From: Limnephilus marmoratus
Lineage: Eukaryota; Arthropoda; Insecta; Trichoptera; Limnephilidae
Direction: 5' to 3'
DNA: 64,000 bases
NCBI GenBank assembly: GCA_917880885.1
Contig: OU862928.1
Span: forward strand, 8,947,721 to 9,011,720
Both the position numbers and the translations under genes were made by a program. Below are positions 45,185 to 56,568 of the stretch, piece by piece; position 1 is the stretch's first letter, and the number at the start of each line of letters is the position of its first letter. A model generated the notes under the pieces. The model was given only the letters and a program-made list of their open reading frames with translations. It had not been told where the DNA came from and did no database searches.

Positions 45185-45239
45185 CTGAAAGAAGATAAAT
45201 AACTTGACGATAACTGCACCCGCGACGCATCAACTGCGC

Positions 45240-45832
45240 TCATTGGCCGCTTTGGTCATGATGTCACTTTTAAAGGCTCTTATTGGTTGTGTTATTTACA
45301 CTGATGGTGTAGGCGTGAGATGAGATCTTGCAGATCTTAATGAAACGCGCGTGGACGAGTTGGTTATTTATTTGCACAATATTATACGTCTGTGTTGTAA
45401 AGTTGCGTGCTAGCTACAGAGCTGTCGGAGATTAAGGAGAGCGAGCAGTAACATCCATCACCTTTTATGCCCTGTTTCTGCCGTCTCGCTCTTGCACATT
45501 TGAACAGCAGGAGCACCACCAAAACCATTCTCACAGGTTGAGATATGAAACGGAAATTACGCTTGCTCAGCGCTTATTGGTCGTTTTGATAATGACCTCA
45601 CTTTTCAAGTGTTGGTACAAGTAGTGGTTTACAAGATTGATTTGGTAAAGTTTCGCTTCAACCGCGTGTAAACTGCACTCGATTTTTGAAGTAAAACTTC
45701 TTTACGCATGCTTGATTTGGTGAATGCGTGACGAGAGCGTTACGAAAAGCGAGGCGAACGGTAGTTGAGAGAGAGATATAAGTTAGTGAAGATAGAAAGA
45801 GAGAGAGTTACGTTTTGTATATTACAGTAAGG
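45240..45832. repeat. Intron sequence with a repeated block
   Basis: TTTTTGAAGTAAAACTTCTT then TACGCA at about 45685-45710 recurs at 21637-21672. An imperfect doubling, CTTATTGG.. followed by TGAT...TCACTTTT at 45243-45280 and 45572-45605, lies near. The class is unknown. Confidence 0.4.
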
Positions 45833-46963
45833 CAGTGTTTTTCAACCTGTGGGTCGCGACCCCCTGGGGGGTCGCGAAGCCTCTACAAGGGGGTCGCAGG
45901 GGGTCCAAAGTAAAATATTAAAAAAAACAATAAAGCTCAAAAATATTTTTATTATGAAAATATTAATTATAGGACATTTTGAAGTTAACATGAAATTTAA
46001 ATTATAAAATTTCTATGGGTCAAAAATCCGTTAAGTCTCATACACATTAATGTGAAGGTTGCGCCTATTTTTCGTCATCAATTTCTGCCATCGCGGATAT
46101 GTTTTAGCAACATTTAGAATTAAGTCGTTTTCTAAATCTAATCGATTCCTCTGTTTGTTTTTTATTTGGGCCATTGACGAAAACGAAGTAAGAGGTGGCA
46201 AATGGAATCAAGCACTTCAAAGCTTCTGTGGTGAATTCTGGGTATTCTAATTTTCTTTTTAACTAAAAGTTATCCAATTTAACAGACTTGAATTCCAAGT
46301 GCAACATTCCATCGGTAGATAATTCCAGCAGATTTTCTTTTAGGTTGGTTTCTAAACTTGCCTCATCTATCCTCACCCCACAACGCTCATTGTGTCTCGC
46401 TCTTTAACTCAACCACATTCGTCGGCACGGCGCGGCCTCGCTCGCCTCAGTCTTCTCAGTCTTGAGTCGGCATCGGCCCAGCCTGTGCGTTGTACGAATG
46501 GGCGATAGCTCTACCTACTATTCCTTGGAGACGTTTGGCGAATTAGTTTGACAGCAATTTCCCTGACATGTCCGAAAATTTAGCGGTCTGTCAGAGAAAT
46601 TGGAAATTGTCAGGAATTTTCAAAAATATTAGAAAAAAATTTCTAGAATTTTGTGGGCAACGGAATTCACAGGATTACAGATTTCCTGACAGAATCAAAT
46701 AGAATGCCAAAACATGATTATACAGGCGAAATTGCCCTGAAAAATTCACAACCTGAAATTATTTAGCCACCCTCCTGTTGGTGTACACTGGGTGTCATTC
46801 TTTTTTATTTCATTCAATTTGTGATTCCTGAATTTCTCTATCCACCCCCCCCCCTCCAGGAACCATAGTCGTCAAAGGTAAATTGCAGGCAAAGGGTAGG
46901 GGGTCGCGAAATATTTTTTATATAATAAGGGGGTCGTGCCATGAAAAAGGTTGAAAAACGCTG
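45833..46963. mobile_element. hAT-like element, degenerate
   Basis: Ends CAGTGTTTTTCAACC and (from the right) CAGCGTTTTTCAACC; the left end continues into a GGGTCGCGACCCC palindrome. Flanks CAGTAAGG and CTGTAGGG agree at 6 of 8 positions, a worn 8-bp duplication. The 1.1 kb interior has no intact transposase; remnants may lie on the minus strand. Confidence 0.65.
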
Positions 46964-47174
46964 CTGTAGGGGGAAGAGAGAGAGGTGCAAGCACACATTT
47001 TCTTTCTCTCCGTCTCTCATTGCCAGTTACGTTTCGTATATCTAAGACACAGTGCAGGCCTATTGTCTGTATAAAACTGTAGCAGCAAGAGAGAGCAGTG
47101 CGCGCGCACTTTTCTTTCTCTCTTCCTATCAATTTTATTTACCTATTTAGATGGAGCTAAAGAAGTTTTACTTC

Positions 47175-47555
47175 AGTCGTGTGGTCTAAAGCATCTTCGA
47201 AAATGGTGTGTGGAGGGTTTTTTAGGAAAGGAAAGAGAGAAAGTTCTGGGAAAGAAAATGGTATAAGGAGAGGATAGGAATCTGGGGTTCAGTGTTCAGG
47301 AGTGACTGACAATGAATCCATCCCTCCCACTGCGGTGCAAGGCGATGTTCCGAGATATTACTGCGGGAGAAGTCAAAAGGACTCCGACAACAATTTTCCC
47401 CCGATCCGGACTACCATGCAGCTGGCGAGACCCAGACAAACCTCATCCCATGAACCCTGCAAACATTTCTTGGGGTGACCTATGGCAGAGGTGTTGGTTA
47501 TCCAATAAGCGATCCCCAAGGCGGCGGTACCCATACTCGCCTCCCAGATTAAGGC
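47175..47555 (-). mobile_element. SINE-1 copy
   Basis: Matches 6240-6530 with GTGTGTGGAGGGTTTTTTAG, CAAACCTCATCCCATGAACC and GGTGTTGGTTATCCAATAAG. The hairpin tail is lost. Confidence 0.7.
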
Positions 47556-47784
47556 GATGTACCAGGTCATATAAATTTCTGATAAGGCCGCTAATGATAA
47601 CACTACTTATGTGTGCGGCGATAAGGTTTACATTCCCGTTTAATACAGCCGCCTGTTTTGATTTATTCAAGAAAAAACATCTACATAAAGCATGTTTTAT
47701 TTTATTTTGCGAAGCTCAGGCACAAATATTTAAAGGTTTGACAATCATTTTATAAGGAATTTAATTTTTCACATCTTTAATATA

Positions 47785-48660
47785 TGAGGGAGCGGGAGAC
47801 AGAAATGAAAGGCGTCATGTCGAAGTATGAGCCAGTCGTTTATTGGGCTACGTAGCGTGGGTCGGTAAAGCGGTAACATGATGTAATGCGGCGTAATGCC
47901 GGGTGCCGTGATGAGATTCTGCAGGCGCACGGTGTGATGAAGATTGAGTGGTGAAGGTCAGCGAGTTGCTCAACACCTTGGTGGTGGAGATGACCTATCT
48001 TCCAGGCCGTTGCTCGACGATTTGAATCGCGGAGATAAACGGTGAGTGGCTCGGTGTGCTGAGCCACCAGCAGGTAGTCCTGGCGAGGCGGAGCGTGTTT
48101 CCATGGCAGCGAAGCACGGTGAGGCTTCGGGGTGCCATGAAGTGGTGAGCTGGTCCCTTGGACTGAAGGTGACGCAAGCCTTGTAAGTCGCGGGATGGGG
48201 CTGATCTCTGGAGCTGAAGACACGGTGGGCCTTAGAGCTGAGACGTGGTGATGGACCTCGAGGAAGCTGCCCTGGAGCGTAGCGATACCATGCAGGAGCA
48301 CTGATTACATGTTGAGATATTGACCGACTGTTGATGTGAGACTGAACTGCAGCGGGCGAGCGATCGGCTGCTTATATAGCCGCGGTAGAGTAACTACCTC
48401 GCGGTAGGTAATACGAGCCACTTCGGCAGTTGACGAGAATATTCGGCGCCGTACAGATATTGTACGGTGCTGTCTCGAGACCTTTCTAGGCGGGGGCGAT
48501 ATTATTATCGTCGGGCTGGCACGGGAGGCGAGAAAGTACATCGCGGCCAGTATAGGTACGAAGGTACCTAGGCAAGTAGGTTTGCCGATGGGCGCGAATA
48601 TTAGGTGATGTTTCTCGTATGTTCTTTTGATGGCGAAGATAATAATGATGTGTCGCCACA
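47785..48660 (-). mobile_element. Solo LTR, 876 bp, with promoter signals
   Basis: Boundaries are TG...CA with TATA on each side (47781-47784 and 48661-48664). On the minus strand, from TGTGGCGACAC, there is a GGCTATATAAGC TATA box (48369-48380 on the plus strand), a TTCAGTC initiator-like site about 30 nt later, and AATAAA near the end (47839-47844). The arrangement is that of a full U3-R-U5 unit. GC-rich frames inside are probably non-coding. A TA-rich target makes the 4-bp duplication less certain. Confidence 0.78.
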
Positions 48661-48854
48661 TATATAAAACAAAGTCGGGTTAGTTATTTATAACTTGAGA
48701 TCGACAGGACCGATTTTGATGATCTTTGATTTGTCAGATTTGTCTCCGCCCCGGATAACAGAATAACTATTAATTCGTTCTACGGAAGAAATTGGAAAAT
48801 AGATGTCCTAGAGTAAGGAGGTACCTAATTGATTTGAATTATTTTATTTGATGA

Positions 48855-49128
48855 AGTCGCTCAAAATGTATGTGCGCATAGATCTTTTAAACTACGCAAC
48901 GGATATTCATGCGGTTTTCACCAATAGATTGAGTGATTCAAGAGAAAGGTTTATATGTATAAAAAAATGCTTATTATAGTAGAGAAAAGTCGAGAAATTC
49001 AAATATTCAATTTAGGCAGCGGGCAGCGGGCAGCGGGCAGCTGGCAAGCGGGTGGTGTGGATTTTATAAAGGTTGGGTAATGGCGTTGTGTTTCGTTAGC
49101 CACAGCAACGTGTTACCGGGTCTGCTAG
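48855..49128 (+). mobile_element. Helitron-like element
   Basis: Shares both parts with 36200-36844; ends GTTACCGGGTCTGCTAG then T. A GGGCAGC tetra-repeat lies at 49018-49045. The right end lies 23 bp from the linker exon at 49152. Confidence 0.65.
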
Positions 49129-49151
49129 TAAAAAATAAAAAATAGTGTTAC

Positions 49152-49188
49152 CTTACTCTGTCTCGCGTGGTTCTTCTACGTTGAATGT
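49152..49188 (-). CDS. Gene A linker exon (37 nt)
   Basis: The exon lies between TATTACAG and GTAAG|GTAACA. From phase 1 it encodes IQRRRTTRDRV with split codons at each end, finishing in phase 2. It bridges the Wonton-like exon at 56316 and the Sushi exon at 45184. The donor is doubled (GTAAG GTAA); only the downstream copy keeps the frame. The basic Arg-rich sequence could be protease-sensitive. Confidence 0.72.
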
Positions 49189-49189
49189 C

Positions 49190-50040
49190 TGTAATAAAAC
49201 AAAATGATATAGTATTGTTTTAATAATAAGCGTCACCTCATAGGAAGGGTTCAAACTGACATTTTTTTCAAAAATGACCTTTGAGAGCCAAAGCATTTTC
49301 TTCGCTCATTTCTATACCCAAAATAATTTTCAGAACCATCCGTGATGTATTTTTGTAAATATAATATATATGACAAAATTCAAACATCAAGCATATTAAA
49401 TAATAATTTATTTTACAAGGTTCTAACGTCACTTACACTCTCTATTTTGTTAGTATCTAACAGTTGATCATTTTACGAGTTGCGTTTATAGTTTGTCACT
49501 TTGGATGAATAGAACTAACAACAGAGGTTTAATCCTTATTAAGGCGCATGGGGTCAAGACTATTTCAAATTGAAAACAAAATATGTTAGAGTGTTTAGAA
49601 TGCGACGGCGCTCTTTCTAGCTTCATACCTTCCCGCCGGGTACGCAAATCAGACGCGGATAGAAAGCCATCACGTACGCACGTGTCGCTGCTCTCTTGGG
49701 TGCTGACCCCATGCGATCAATTATGTAACAATTTTGATACTAAATAACCTAACAATTTTTGTACTAAAAGTGCCAAAAGTGTGGTAAATTTATTTGTCAG
49801 GAACACATCAGGGCTTACTGCATTGGATGCAGAATTTATTAATCTGCTGACGACTCTGAATATATACAATATACATATATATATATATTTTAAGCTGATC
49901 TCGGCTATGCCAAATATTAATAGTTTTTAGAGAGATTAGAAGCTATTTTTTGTATTTCTTGGGCATTAACTATGTAACAATTTCTAGACATTTTGTTTTT
50001 TTGAAGAGTTTTATTAAATGTACATTTGTTACTTAAATTT
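49190..50040. other. Gene A intron, AT-rich
   Basis: A short inverted pair GCGCATGGGGTC/GACCCCATGCG at 49545-49556 and 49704-49716 may mark a small MITE; an AT microsatellite is at 49863-49890. No exon recognised. Confidence 0.4.
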
Positions 50041-50545
50041 AATTTTTCCGCGACCGGTTTCGATACAACCGTATCATTCACGAGCAGAATTAAATGCAAG
50101 TAACTTAAAAATTAAATGCAAGTACCAAATATTAATTAGGTGGGAGTAGTGGGAGGGATGATTTTGGGGGGGGAGGGGGAAAGCGGTGGGAGGAGTCAAT
50201 ATTATACGGAAACATGGTTAGTAAAGGAGATTTGCAAGGCGCTATTATTTTATTCACTAAATTAATTTTAGATTTAATTTTTTTGTTTATTTCGAGCGTT
50301 TCTAAAGCGCAAAGATTAAAGTATTAATTTATATTGCAATGTTTAAATTTTGTTTTTTCTTTATTGAAATTATGGCCTGACTCTATTAAATGATTCGCAA
50401 ATTCGGAGTAATTATTATTTCTTAAACAAAGTTCATGTTCTCTGATTCTAGTTTTGAAATTTCTAGTTGTCATACCTACATACTGTGCGTCACAATCGTT
50501 ACATTCTAAAGTGTATATCCCGCAAAAATTAAATTTAAGTAACAA
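50041..50545 (-). mobile_element. Penelope-like element fragment with GIY-YIG domain
   Basis: The minus-strand frame 50545-50324 contains GIYTLECNDCDAQYVGMTTR, FKTRIREHE and ANHLIESGHNF, the GIY-YIG nuclease pattern typical of Penelope-like retroelements. Downstream at 50041-50085 is a TATCGAAACCGGTCGCGG motif like the ribozyme-bearing end of such elements. No reverse transcriptase is present here. Confidence 0.75.
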
Positions 50546-50744
50546 ATGTACATTTAATAAAACTCTTCAAAAAACAAAAAGATTAGAAGCTGTTTAATTT
50601 TTTTAATTGTTTAAAATCAAAGTTATGTTTTAGTATCTTGATGTTAATTATAATAAATATTTTAATATTTTTGATAATAAAAACTGTTGTATTTATTTCT
50701 TCCACATCATTTTCCTTTATTTCTTTGGGGTCTATGGTGACCCC

Positions 50745-51844
50745 ATGCAACTAATTGTGTGATTTTCTTAATGCGCCTAATTAAGGGTTAATATAGTATC
50801 AAGTATTTTAGTTTATCATATTTTACTGGAAAATACTAAAATAGGACGTGGCCTTGTATTGAGGATATGTAATTAGAACCTTATGCTACAAATTAGTAGC
50901 TGGTTGCACATGGCTACCTGCAAGTTTAGATATGTCCTAAAATGGTAAGTGAACGTCCTATTTTAATATTTTCATTTACAATTTGTTAAATTAAAATACA
51001 TTACACAAAATTCAACTTCAAAATCAGAAATTGGTAAATAGAATATTTATAAGACATCGTCTTTGTAAAGGCGGGTACAGATTGCCGTAACGTAACACGC
51101 AATGTAACACGCGATGAAAGAATTTGCCGTCCACATTGCCGCAATGTATCATGCAATGTAACAGAATTCTCATAGTGTGGACGCCTTGCGCGCACGAACC
51201 GCGCACACTCCGCGCGCGAACAGAGCATTTCAACTCATGCGCGCCGCAATCCACAAAGCTTCGATTTTTTCGCCGAATACAAAGGGGCGCGCAGTGTGCG
51301 CGGAGAGTCTGTGTGGACGGCTTGTTCGTGTCTGTACGTCAGAACGCGCGCGAACAATGGAGAACTTGTTCTCGGCAGACTAAGCTATGTTCACCGCGCG
51401 CATGCCGGGAAAAGCTGCGAGTAGATACATGTTCGGTTCGTGCGCGCGCTGCGTCCACACTTATAAAATGTTCCTTTCATGTTACATTGCATGTTACGTT
51501 ACAGCAATCTGTACCCGCCTTTACAAAGACGATGTCTTATAAATATTCTATTTACCAATTTCTGATTTTGAAGTTGAATTTTGTGTAATGTATTTTAATT
51601 TAACAAATTGTAAATGAAAATATTAAAATAGGACGTTCACTTACCATTTTAGGACATATCTAAACTTGCAGGTAGCCATGTGCAACCAGCTACTAATTTG
51701 TAGCATAAGGTTCTAATTACATATCCTCAATACAAGGCCACGTCCTATTTTAGTATTTTCCAGTAAAATATGATAAACTAAAATACTTGATACTATATTA
51801 ACCCTTAATTAGGCGCATTAAGAAAATCACACAATTAGTTGCAT
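50745..51844. repeat. Foldback element with about 372-bp inverted arms
   Basis: Arms 50745-51120 and 51472-51844 are almost identical inverted copies, beginning ATGCAACTAATTGTGTGATT at each end. The 350-bp loop (51121-51471) is GC-rich with many CGCG steps. Frames spanning the junctions are artefacts. Superfamily unknown; no clear target duplication. Confidence 0.88.
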
Positions 51845-53175
51845 AACTTTTACACCTCATGTCTCAGAATATGTAAAGTGAAGAAAGAACCCCATCAATT
51901 TATTTTTTTCATTCTATGCGTTTATGAATGACGGTTGGTTTCAAAAACACTCTAAATTCAGAAGGGCGATCTAACGCGTTATAGTGTGGCAACTGAAAAT
52001 AAGGAACTCCAGTGAAAAATATTATGGTTTTAAAAAAATATGTTCATATAGACTTATAGACCAATAAACTTTGATTCTGAATATATAAGTTTTATTTAAT
52101 AATATTAAACGCAGAGTCTTTAAACAATTATTAAAAAGTCCATTTTTAATCAGGTCGTAAAAATACGCCGTCAAGTTGGCATTATTGAAATTTTAGTGGT
52201 GACGTCACTGTTCGAAGTGTCGTAACGTCACCGTAAAGTCATTGTATGGGAATGTATGATATGACACAAGCCATCGTATTAATTTATTCGTTTATTTACA
52301 TACTGTTTATAGAGATTTAGTTGTTGTGTTTACTAAAACATTATTAAGGCCTTAATAATATTTTAAAAATAAAAGCATCTTTTATTAGTTTATCTCTATT
52401 ATTGAAAATATTACAAAACTACTGCACAAAAAAATTGTAATGCTTCTTCTAGGGAGAATACTTCGAACAACGGAATTCAAAATGGCAGCAGTTGATCAGC
52501 TGATTGCCCGATCCTATGGTAATTTTTCAGGAGTGACGACGTCACACGATTCACCATACATACGGTGGTTTTCGGGGGGTCTTGAAAAATTAAAACTTTG
52601 ACAATTATTTTAACTATTAAAATTAACTATAAAAATAAAAATAAATACGCAGTTATTTAAGTTAGAAGGTTTAATTAAAAAAAAATGGACTGGAGTTCTC
52701 TATTGCCAGTAGGTACTTAAAATCAAATTACAAATAGTTCCTACGCTAAGATGACGGTTTTTGCTTCAGAACAACGCACAATCAGTTGCCTCCAGACTGC
52801 CTTACAACACACGTAAGCTACTGTCAGCTAGCAAATAAATAATTTAAAGCGAAAAAAAAGTGTATGAAACGAATTGAAAAACTCTTTCCAAACAATTTGC
52901 AAGTATTTATTAACATACCGATTGTATTGCCAAAAAATGGCTAAGGAGGTGTAATTGGAAGAAATAGTAAAAATTTATGTTTATTTTTAGTTTTTCCATA
53001 ATGAGTGAAACCTCAAATTGTAATATATTTTTATTTTTTTTTATTGGTTTTTAAGGTACAATCCCGTTAAACCGCAATAAAGCAGTTTGTCAACAGGATG
53101 TTAATGTTCAGTTACAATTTAAACATTACATAATATTATTACTATAACCATACAGATTATAACAATTAACACATA
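51845..53175. other. Gene A intron, nothing recognised
   Basis: No exon or element recognised. An AATGAGTGAAACCTCAAATT block near 53000 resembles sequence just outside the tRNA-bearing elements (26000, 54740). Confidence 0.35.
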
Positions 53176-53179
53176 TGAA

Positions 53180-53450
53180 TTAATATAAACTATCTCTATT
53201 TAGCAGCCATTGTTTCAGCATATATCTGAATCTATTAGTAGAATCGCAATTTTTTATTTTAATTGGTAACATGTTAAATATTTTTGGCACGTTATATTCC
53301 AGGGTTCGCCGTCCGTAGTTATTATTATATTTTGGAACAATCATTCCTTCATTCTTCGTGAACCTTGTATTATAATCATGTTCTACTTTCCTCTTATAAT
53401 TAGACTCAGACATATGCTGAATCAATATTTTGTAAATAAGGCAATAAATA
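53180..53450 (-). mobile_element. LINE C-terminal fragment
   Basis: The minus strand reads HMSESNYKRKVEHDYNTRFT then RRTLEYNVPKIFNMLPIKIK and FRYMLKQWLLN, the HxYxTR...YNxLP tail of LINE ORF2. The upstream end is broken by the tRNA-bearing element. Confidence 0.7.
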
Positions 53451-53497
53451 TTAGTGAAACTCAATCGAAAATCTGAAAACAGAAAAAAAAAAAAACA

Positions 53498-53556
53498 CGA
53501 ACCCAGGACGTACGCTTTTCCGGGGCGTTGCTCTACCAACTGAGCTAATGTATCCC
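53498..53556 (-). pseudogene. Truncated tRNA-like sequence
   Basis: On the minus strand it has an intact D-arm (GCTCAGTTGGTAGAGC), an anticodon arm with loop CCGGAAA (C at position 33), and the 5' half of the T-arm (CTGGGTTCG), after which a T-run replaces the rest. Confidence 0.55.
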
Positions 53557-53713
53557 TATCCGGTTTGGTCATATTTAACTTAGAACTACCAAAGTTATCT
53601 TCATTTTCTTAACGCATATTTTTATTTGCTGCTATCTTTATGTATGATTGCGAGATTGGAACCCATATTATGTGCTATCTAGATAAAAGTGTTTTGGAAA
53701 AAATTCATCCATT

Positions 53714-54729
53714 TTTATTTTTAATATGCGACATCTATTGACTTTTCCGCAACTCCAGGATGTATATTTATTTTTAATATGCGACATCTATTGACTTTTC
53801 CGCAACTCCAGGATGTATATTTATTTTTAATATGCGACATCTATTGACTTTTCCGCAACTCCAGGATGTATATTTATTTTTAATATGCGACATCTATTGA
53901 CTTTTCCGCAACTCCAGGATGTATATTTATTTTTAATATGCGACATCTATTGACTTTTCCGCAACTCCAGGATGTATATTTATTTTTAATATGCGACATC
54001 TATTGACTTTTCCGCAACTCCAGGATGTATATTTATTTTTAATATGCGACATCTATTGACTTTTCCGCAACTCCAGGATGTATATTTATTTTTAATATGC
54101 GACATCTATTGACTTTTCCGCAACTCCAGGATGTATATTTATTTTTAATATGCGACATCTATTGACTTTTCCGCAACTCCAGGATGTATATTTATTTTTA
54201 ATATGCGACATCTATTGACTTTTCCGCAACTCCAGGATGTATATTTATTTTTAATATGCGACATCTATTGACTTTTCCGCAACTCCAGGATGTATATTTA
54301 TTTTTAATATGCGACATCTATTGACTTTTCCGCAACTCCAGGATGTATATTTATTTTTAATATGCGACATCTATTGACTTTTCCGCAACTCCAGGATGTA
54401 TATTTATTTTTAATATGCGACATCTATTGACTTTTCCGCAACTCCAGGATGTATATTTATTTTTAATATGCGACATCTATTGACTTTTCCGCAACTCCAG
54501 GATGTATATTTATTTTTAATATGCGACATCTATTGACTTTTCCGCAACTCCAGGATGTATATTTATTTTTAATATGCGACATCTATTGACTTTTCCGCAA
54601 CTCCAGGATGTATATTTATTTTTAATATGCGACATCTATTGACTTTTCCGCAACTCCAGGATGTATATTTATTTTTAATATGCGACATCTATTGACTTTT
54701 CCGCAACTCCAGGATGTATATTTATTTTT
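53714..54729. repeat. 53-bp tandem array, 19 nearly identical copies
   Basis: Unit: TTTATTTTTAATATGCGACA then TCTATTGACTTTTCCGCAAC and TCCAGGATGTATA. GCGAC recurs every 53 bp from 53728 to 54682 with almost no variation, so the array is young or homogenized. Copy number may be under-assembled. Confidence 0.97.
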
Positions 54730-55033
54730 ATTTTTGACTTAATGAGTAAAACCCCAAATTGTAATATTTTAATTATTTTTTTTTTGATTTTTCTGTTTTC
54801 GGACTTTCTATTGAATTTCACTAATATCGTCATCATTTAATTAAAATACTATAAATTTCGGATAAAAAAACAAATTTTCTAATTTATAGAACAATTGTTG
54901 CATCACAAATCCAAACTCTAAATAATCTAGAATAGAGCAAAAAGACTAACTTTGAAGTACCTATAATAAATAAATATAAATAAATACAGAAAATGCTTCT
55001 GGGTCGATTTAAACTACATACAACATATCAATC

Positions 55034-55335
55034 GTGACAAATAAATGTTATGTTTATAAATCACAGTCCTTCCTAAACATGAAATCACAAGCACCATCCT
55101 ACAAATTACCCAACAATCAACTCACACTAACATCAAGTCACTTTACAATCAAGACATCCACACTCACAATACTCGAAATAGCAATAAAATCCGCATACCT
55201 CAAATACACACTACAAAATATGGGATAAAATCTCTGAACTATGTTGCCTATAAACTATATAATTCGCTACCAGATATGTACAAGGGAATCCAGCAAAATA
55301 AAAAAATCAGAGTAATGCTTTAAAAGAATATTTTT
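55034..55335 (+). mobile_element. LINE C-terminal fragment
   Basis: Broken frames include HTHNTRNSNKIRIPQI and LNYVAYKLYNSLPDMYKGIQ, the TRN..YNSLP end of LINE ORF2. Confidence 0.65.
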
Positions 55336-55345
55336 AAGTATGTTT

Positions 55346-55972
55346 AACACTACGGTACACGCGCCTCTAAAACGTTCATGAGTGCTCGCGTGGCCCTCAC
55401 TTGTAGCCCATTTTAAATTGAAATGTACTGAAAGATAATCGTTTAATTTTTAAATAAAACACATTTATTATAATAAATGACATTTATTAAGTAAACCGAA
55501 ATAAAAAAATACATCTTCTCCTTCTTAAACTTAGAATATTAACAAAACTTCAGACTTCTCAAAAAATCACCTAATTTTTACTTATTTGAGATCAGTCAAC
55601 TTTTGGTTTAATTCTTACATTTTTTTAAAAACTTTTATTTAAATTTTCATTACACGAAGGACAAATAACAATTTGGTGATCATTCAGAAGGACAAATTGA
55701 AATTTGGTGATCATTACATATACGCCTTATACAGTTTTCCTTGTGTTCCGCCAGTGCACGCATGGGCTACGTAGCCCAACAACTTTAAATCGTTATTTTT
55801 CACACGTGCGCCAGCGTCGATCGCTCACGACACACTGAATGCGTCGAGCAACAACCAATCGAAGCTTAGCTAGAGACTTGAAGTTAAATCACGTGATGTC
55901 ACGAAGTTACGAACAAAAACAATACCCTGGGCTACATACATATGTAGCCCACGCGTGTACTCTAGTGTTAAG
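55346..55972. mobile_element. MITE with TTAA flanks and CACTA ends
   Basis: The ends are TTAACACTACGGTACACGCG and, reversed, TTAACACTAGAGTACACGCG, with TGGGCTACA also shared. TTAA at both ends is the piggyBac-type target. An internal direct doubling AATTTGGTGATCATT occurs at 55672-55710. Confidence 0.75.
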
Positions 55973-56315
55973 AGCGAAACTTTGTAATTTTTTTGTCATG
56001 TTCAATTGTCTTGTTTCTTTTCTCTTCTTTTTTTTTCATTAAGTTGTAATCATCCATATCTGTATAATCTTGTTCACTTTTCTTTAACTGTTTTCCATTT
56101 CTGTTTAATCTACTCAACCTGTCTTTTATTTTTCTTCTAGATTGTATGTGAAACTTATATTTTTTATATCTTTCCTATGTAAAATTTTAACCATTTCCTC
56201 CCACCCATGATTTGTATGTTCCTCCTGTCCTAAAATGAGTTCTGTTACTCATCGGGATTGCTCTAGCAAGAAATAAAAACAATAAAAAATAAAAAAATAA
56301 AAAAGTGCCACTCAC

Positions 56316-56552
56316 CTGTTATAGTTTGTATTACCGTGCATTCAAATATTGGAGGACGCCATCTCATATCTTGGCAAGTATGGTTTTTCTTTATGGTATC
56401 CGTTGGTCGATTATATCCACGTTTGCAAGTTGAAACCAGATTAGAGCCATGGGGCATTCTGCCTTCACACTGATCTATGGCTTTATGCCTATCCAGTGAT
56501 TGGTAAGTGCAATCGGTTGTAAAAGTATCGGATGAGGGAACCCAGCATGGTT
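56316..56552 (-). CDS. Gene A exon: Wonton-like module 2
   Basis: The exon (237 nt, phase 1 to 1) encodes EPCWVPSSDTFTTDCTYQSL, then QCEGRMPHGSNLVSTCKRGY, NHTCQDMRWRPPIFEC. Six cysteines with the PHG..L.STC..GY core match module 1 at 59721 closely (shared DTFTTDCTYQ), so the pair probably arose by duplication. The acceptor lies within 20 bp of a foldback element. Confidence 0.87.
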
Positions 56553-56568
56553 CTGAAAAAAATATAGG

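Larger units (their letters stand above)
53453..54840. repeat. tRNA-bearing inverted-repeat element containing a 53-bp satellite
   Basis: The left end ATTAGTGAAACTCAATCGAA and the right end, reversed, ATTAGTGAAATTCAATAGAA are forms of the termini of the 26033-26545 palindrome. The left arm also contains a tRNA-like sequence and AGAACTACCAAAGTTATCTT, as there. Most of the right arm has been replaced or pushed away by the 53-bp array. Confidence 0.72.

Noticed and set aside
47840..48661. Frames of 118-153 codons on the minus strand
   Set aside because: GC-rich LTR sequence with promoter and polyA signals; no similarity to gag or other proteins.
51124..51588. A 154-codon plus-strand frame
   Set aside because: It runs across the loop into the arm of a foldback element and its mirror also appears on the other strand.
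53714..54729. Regular spaced repeats that might suggest a CRISPR-like array
   Set aside because: The units are contiguous and identical, without unique spacers, in a eukaryotic intron.
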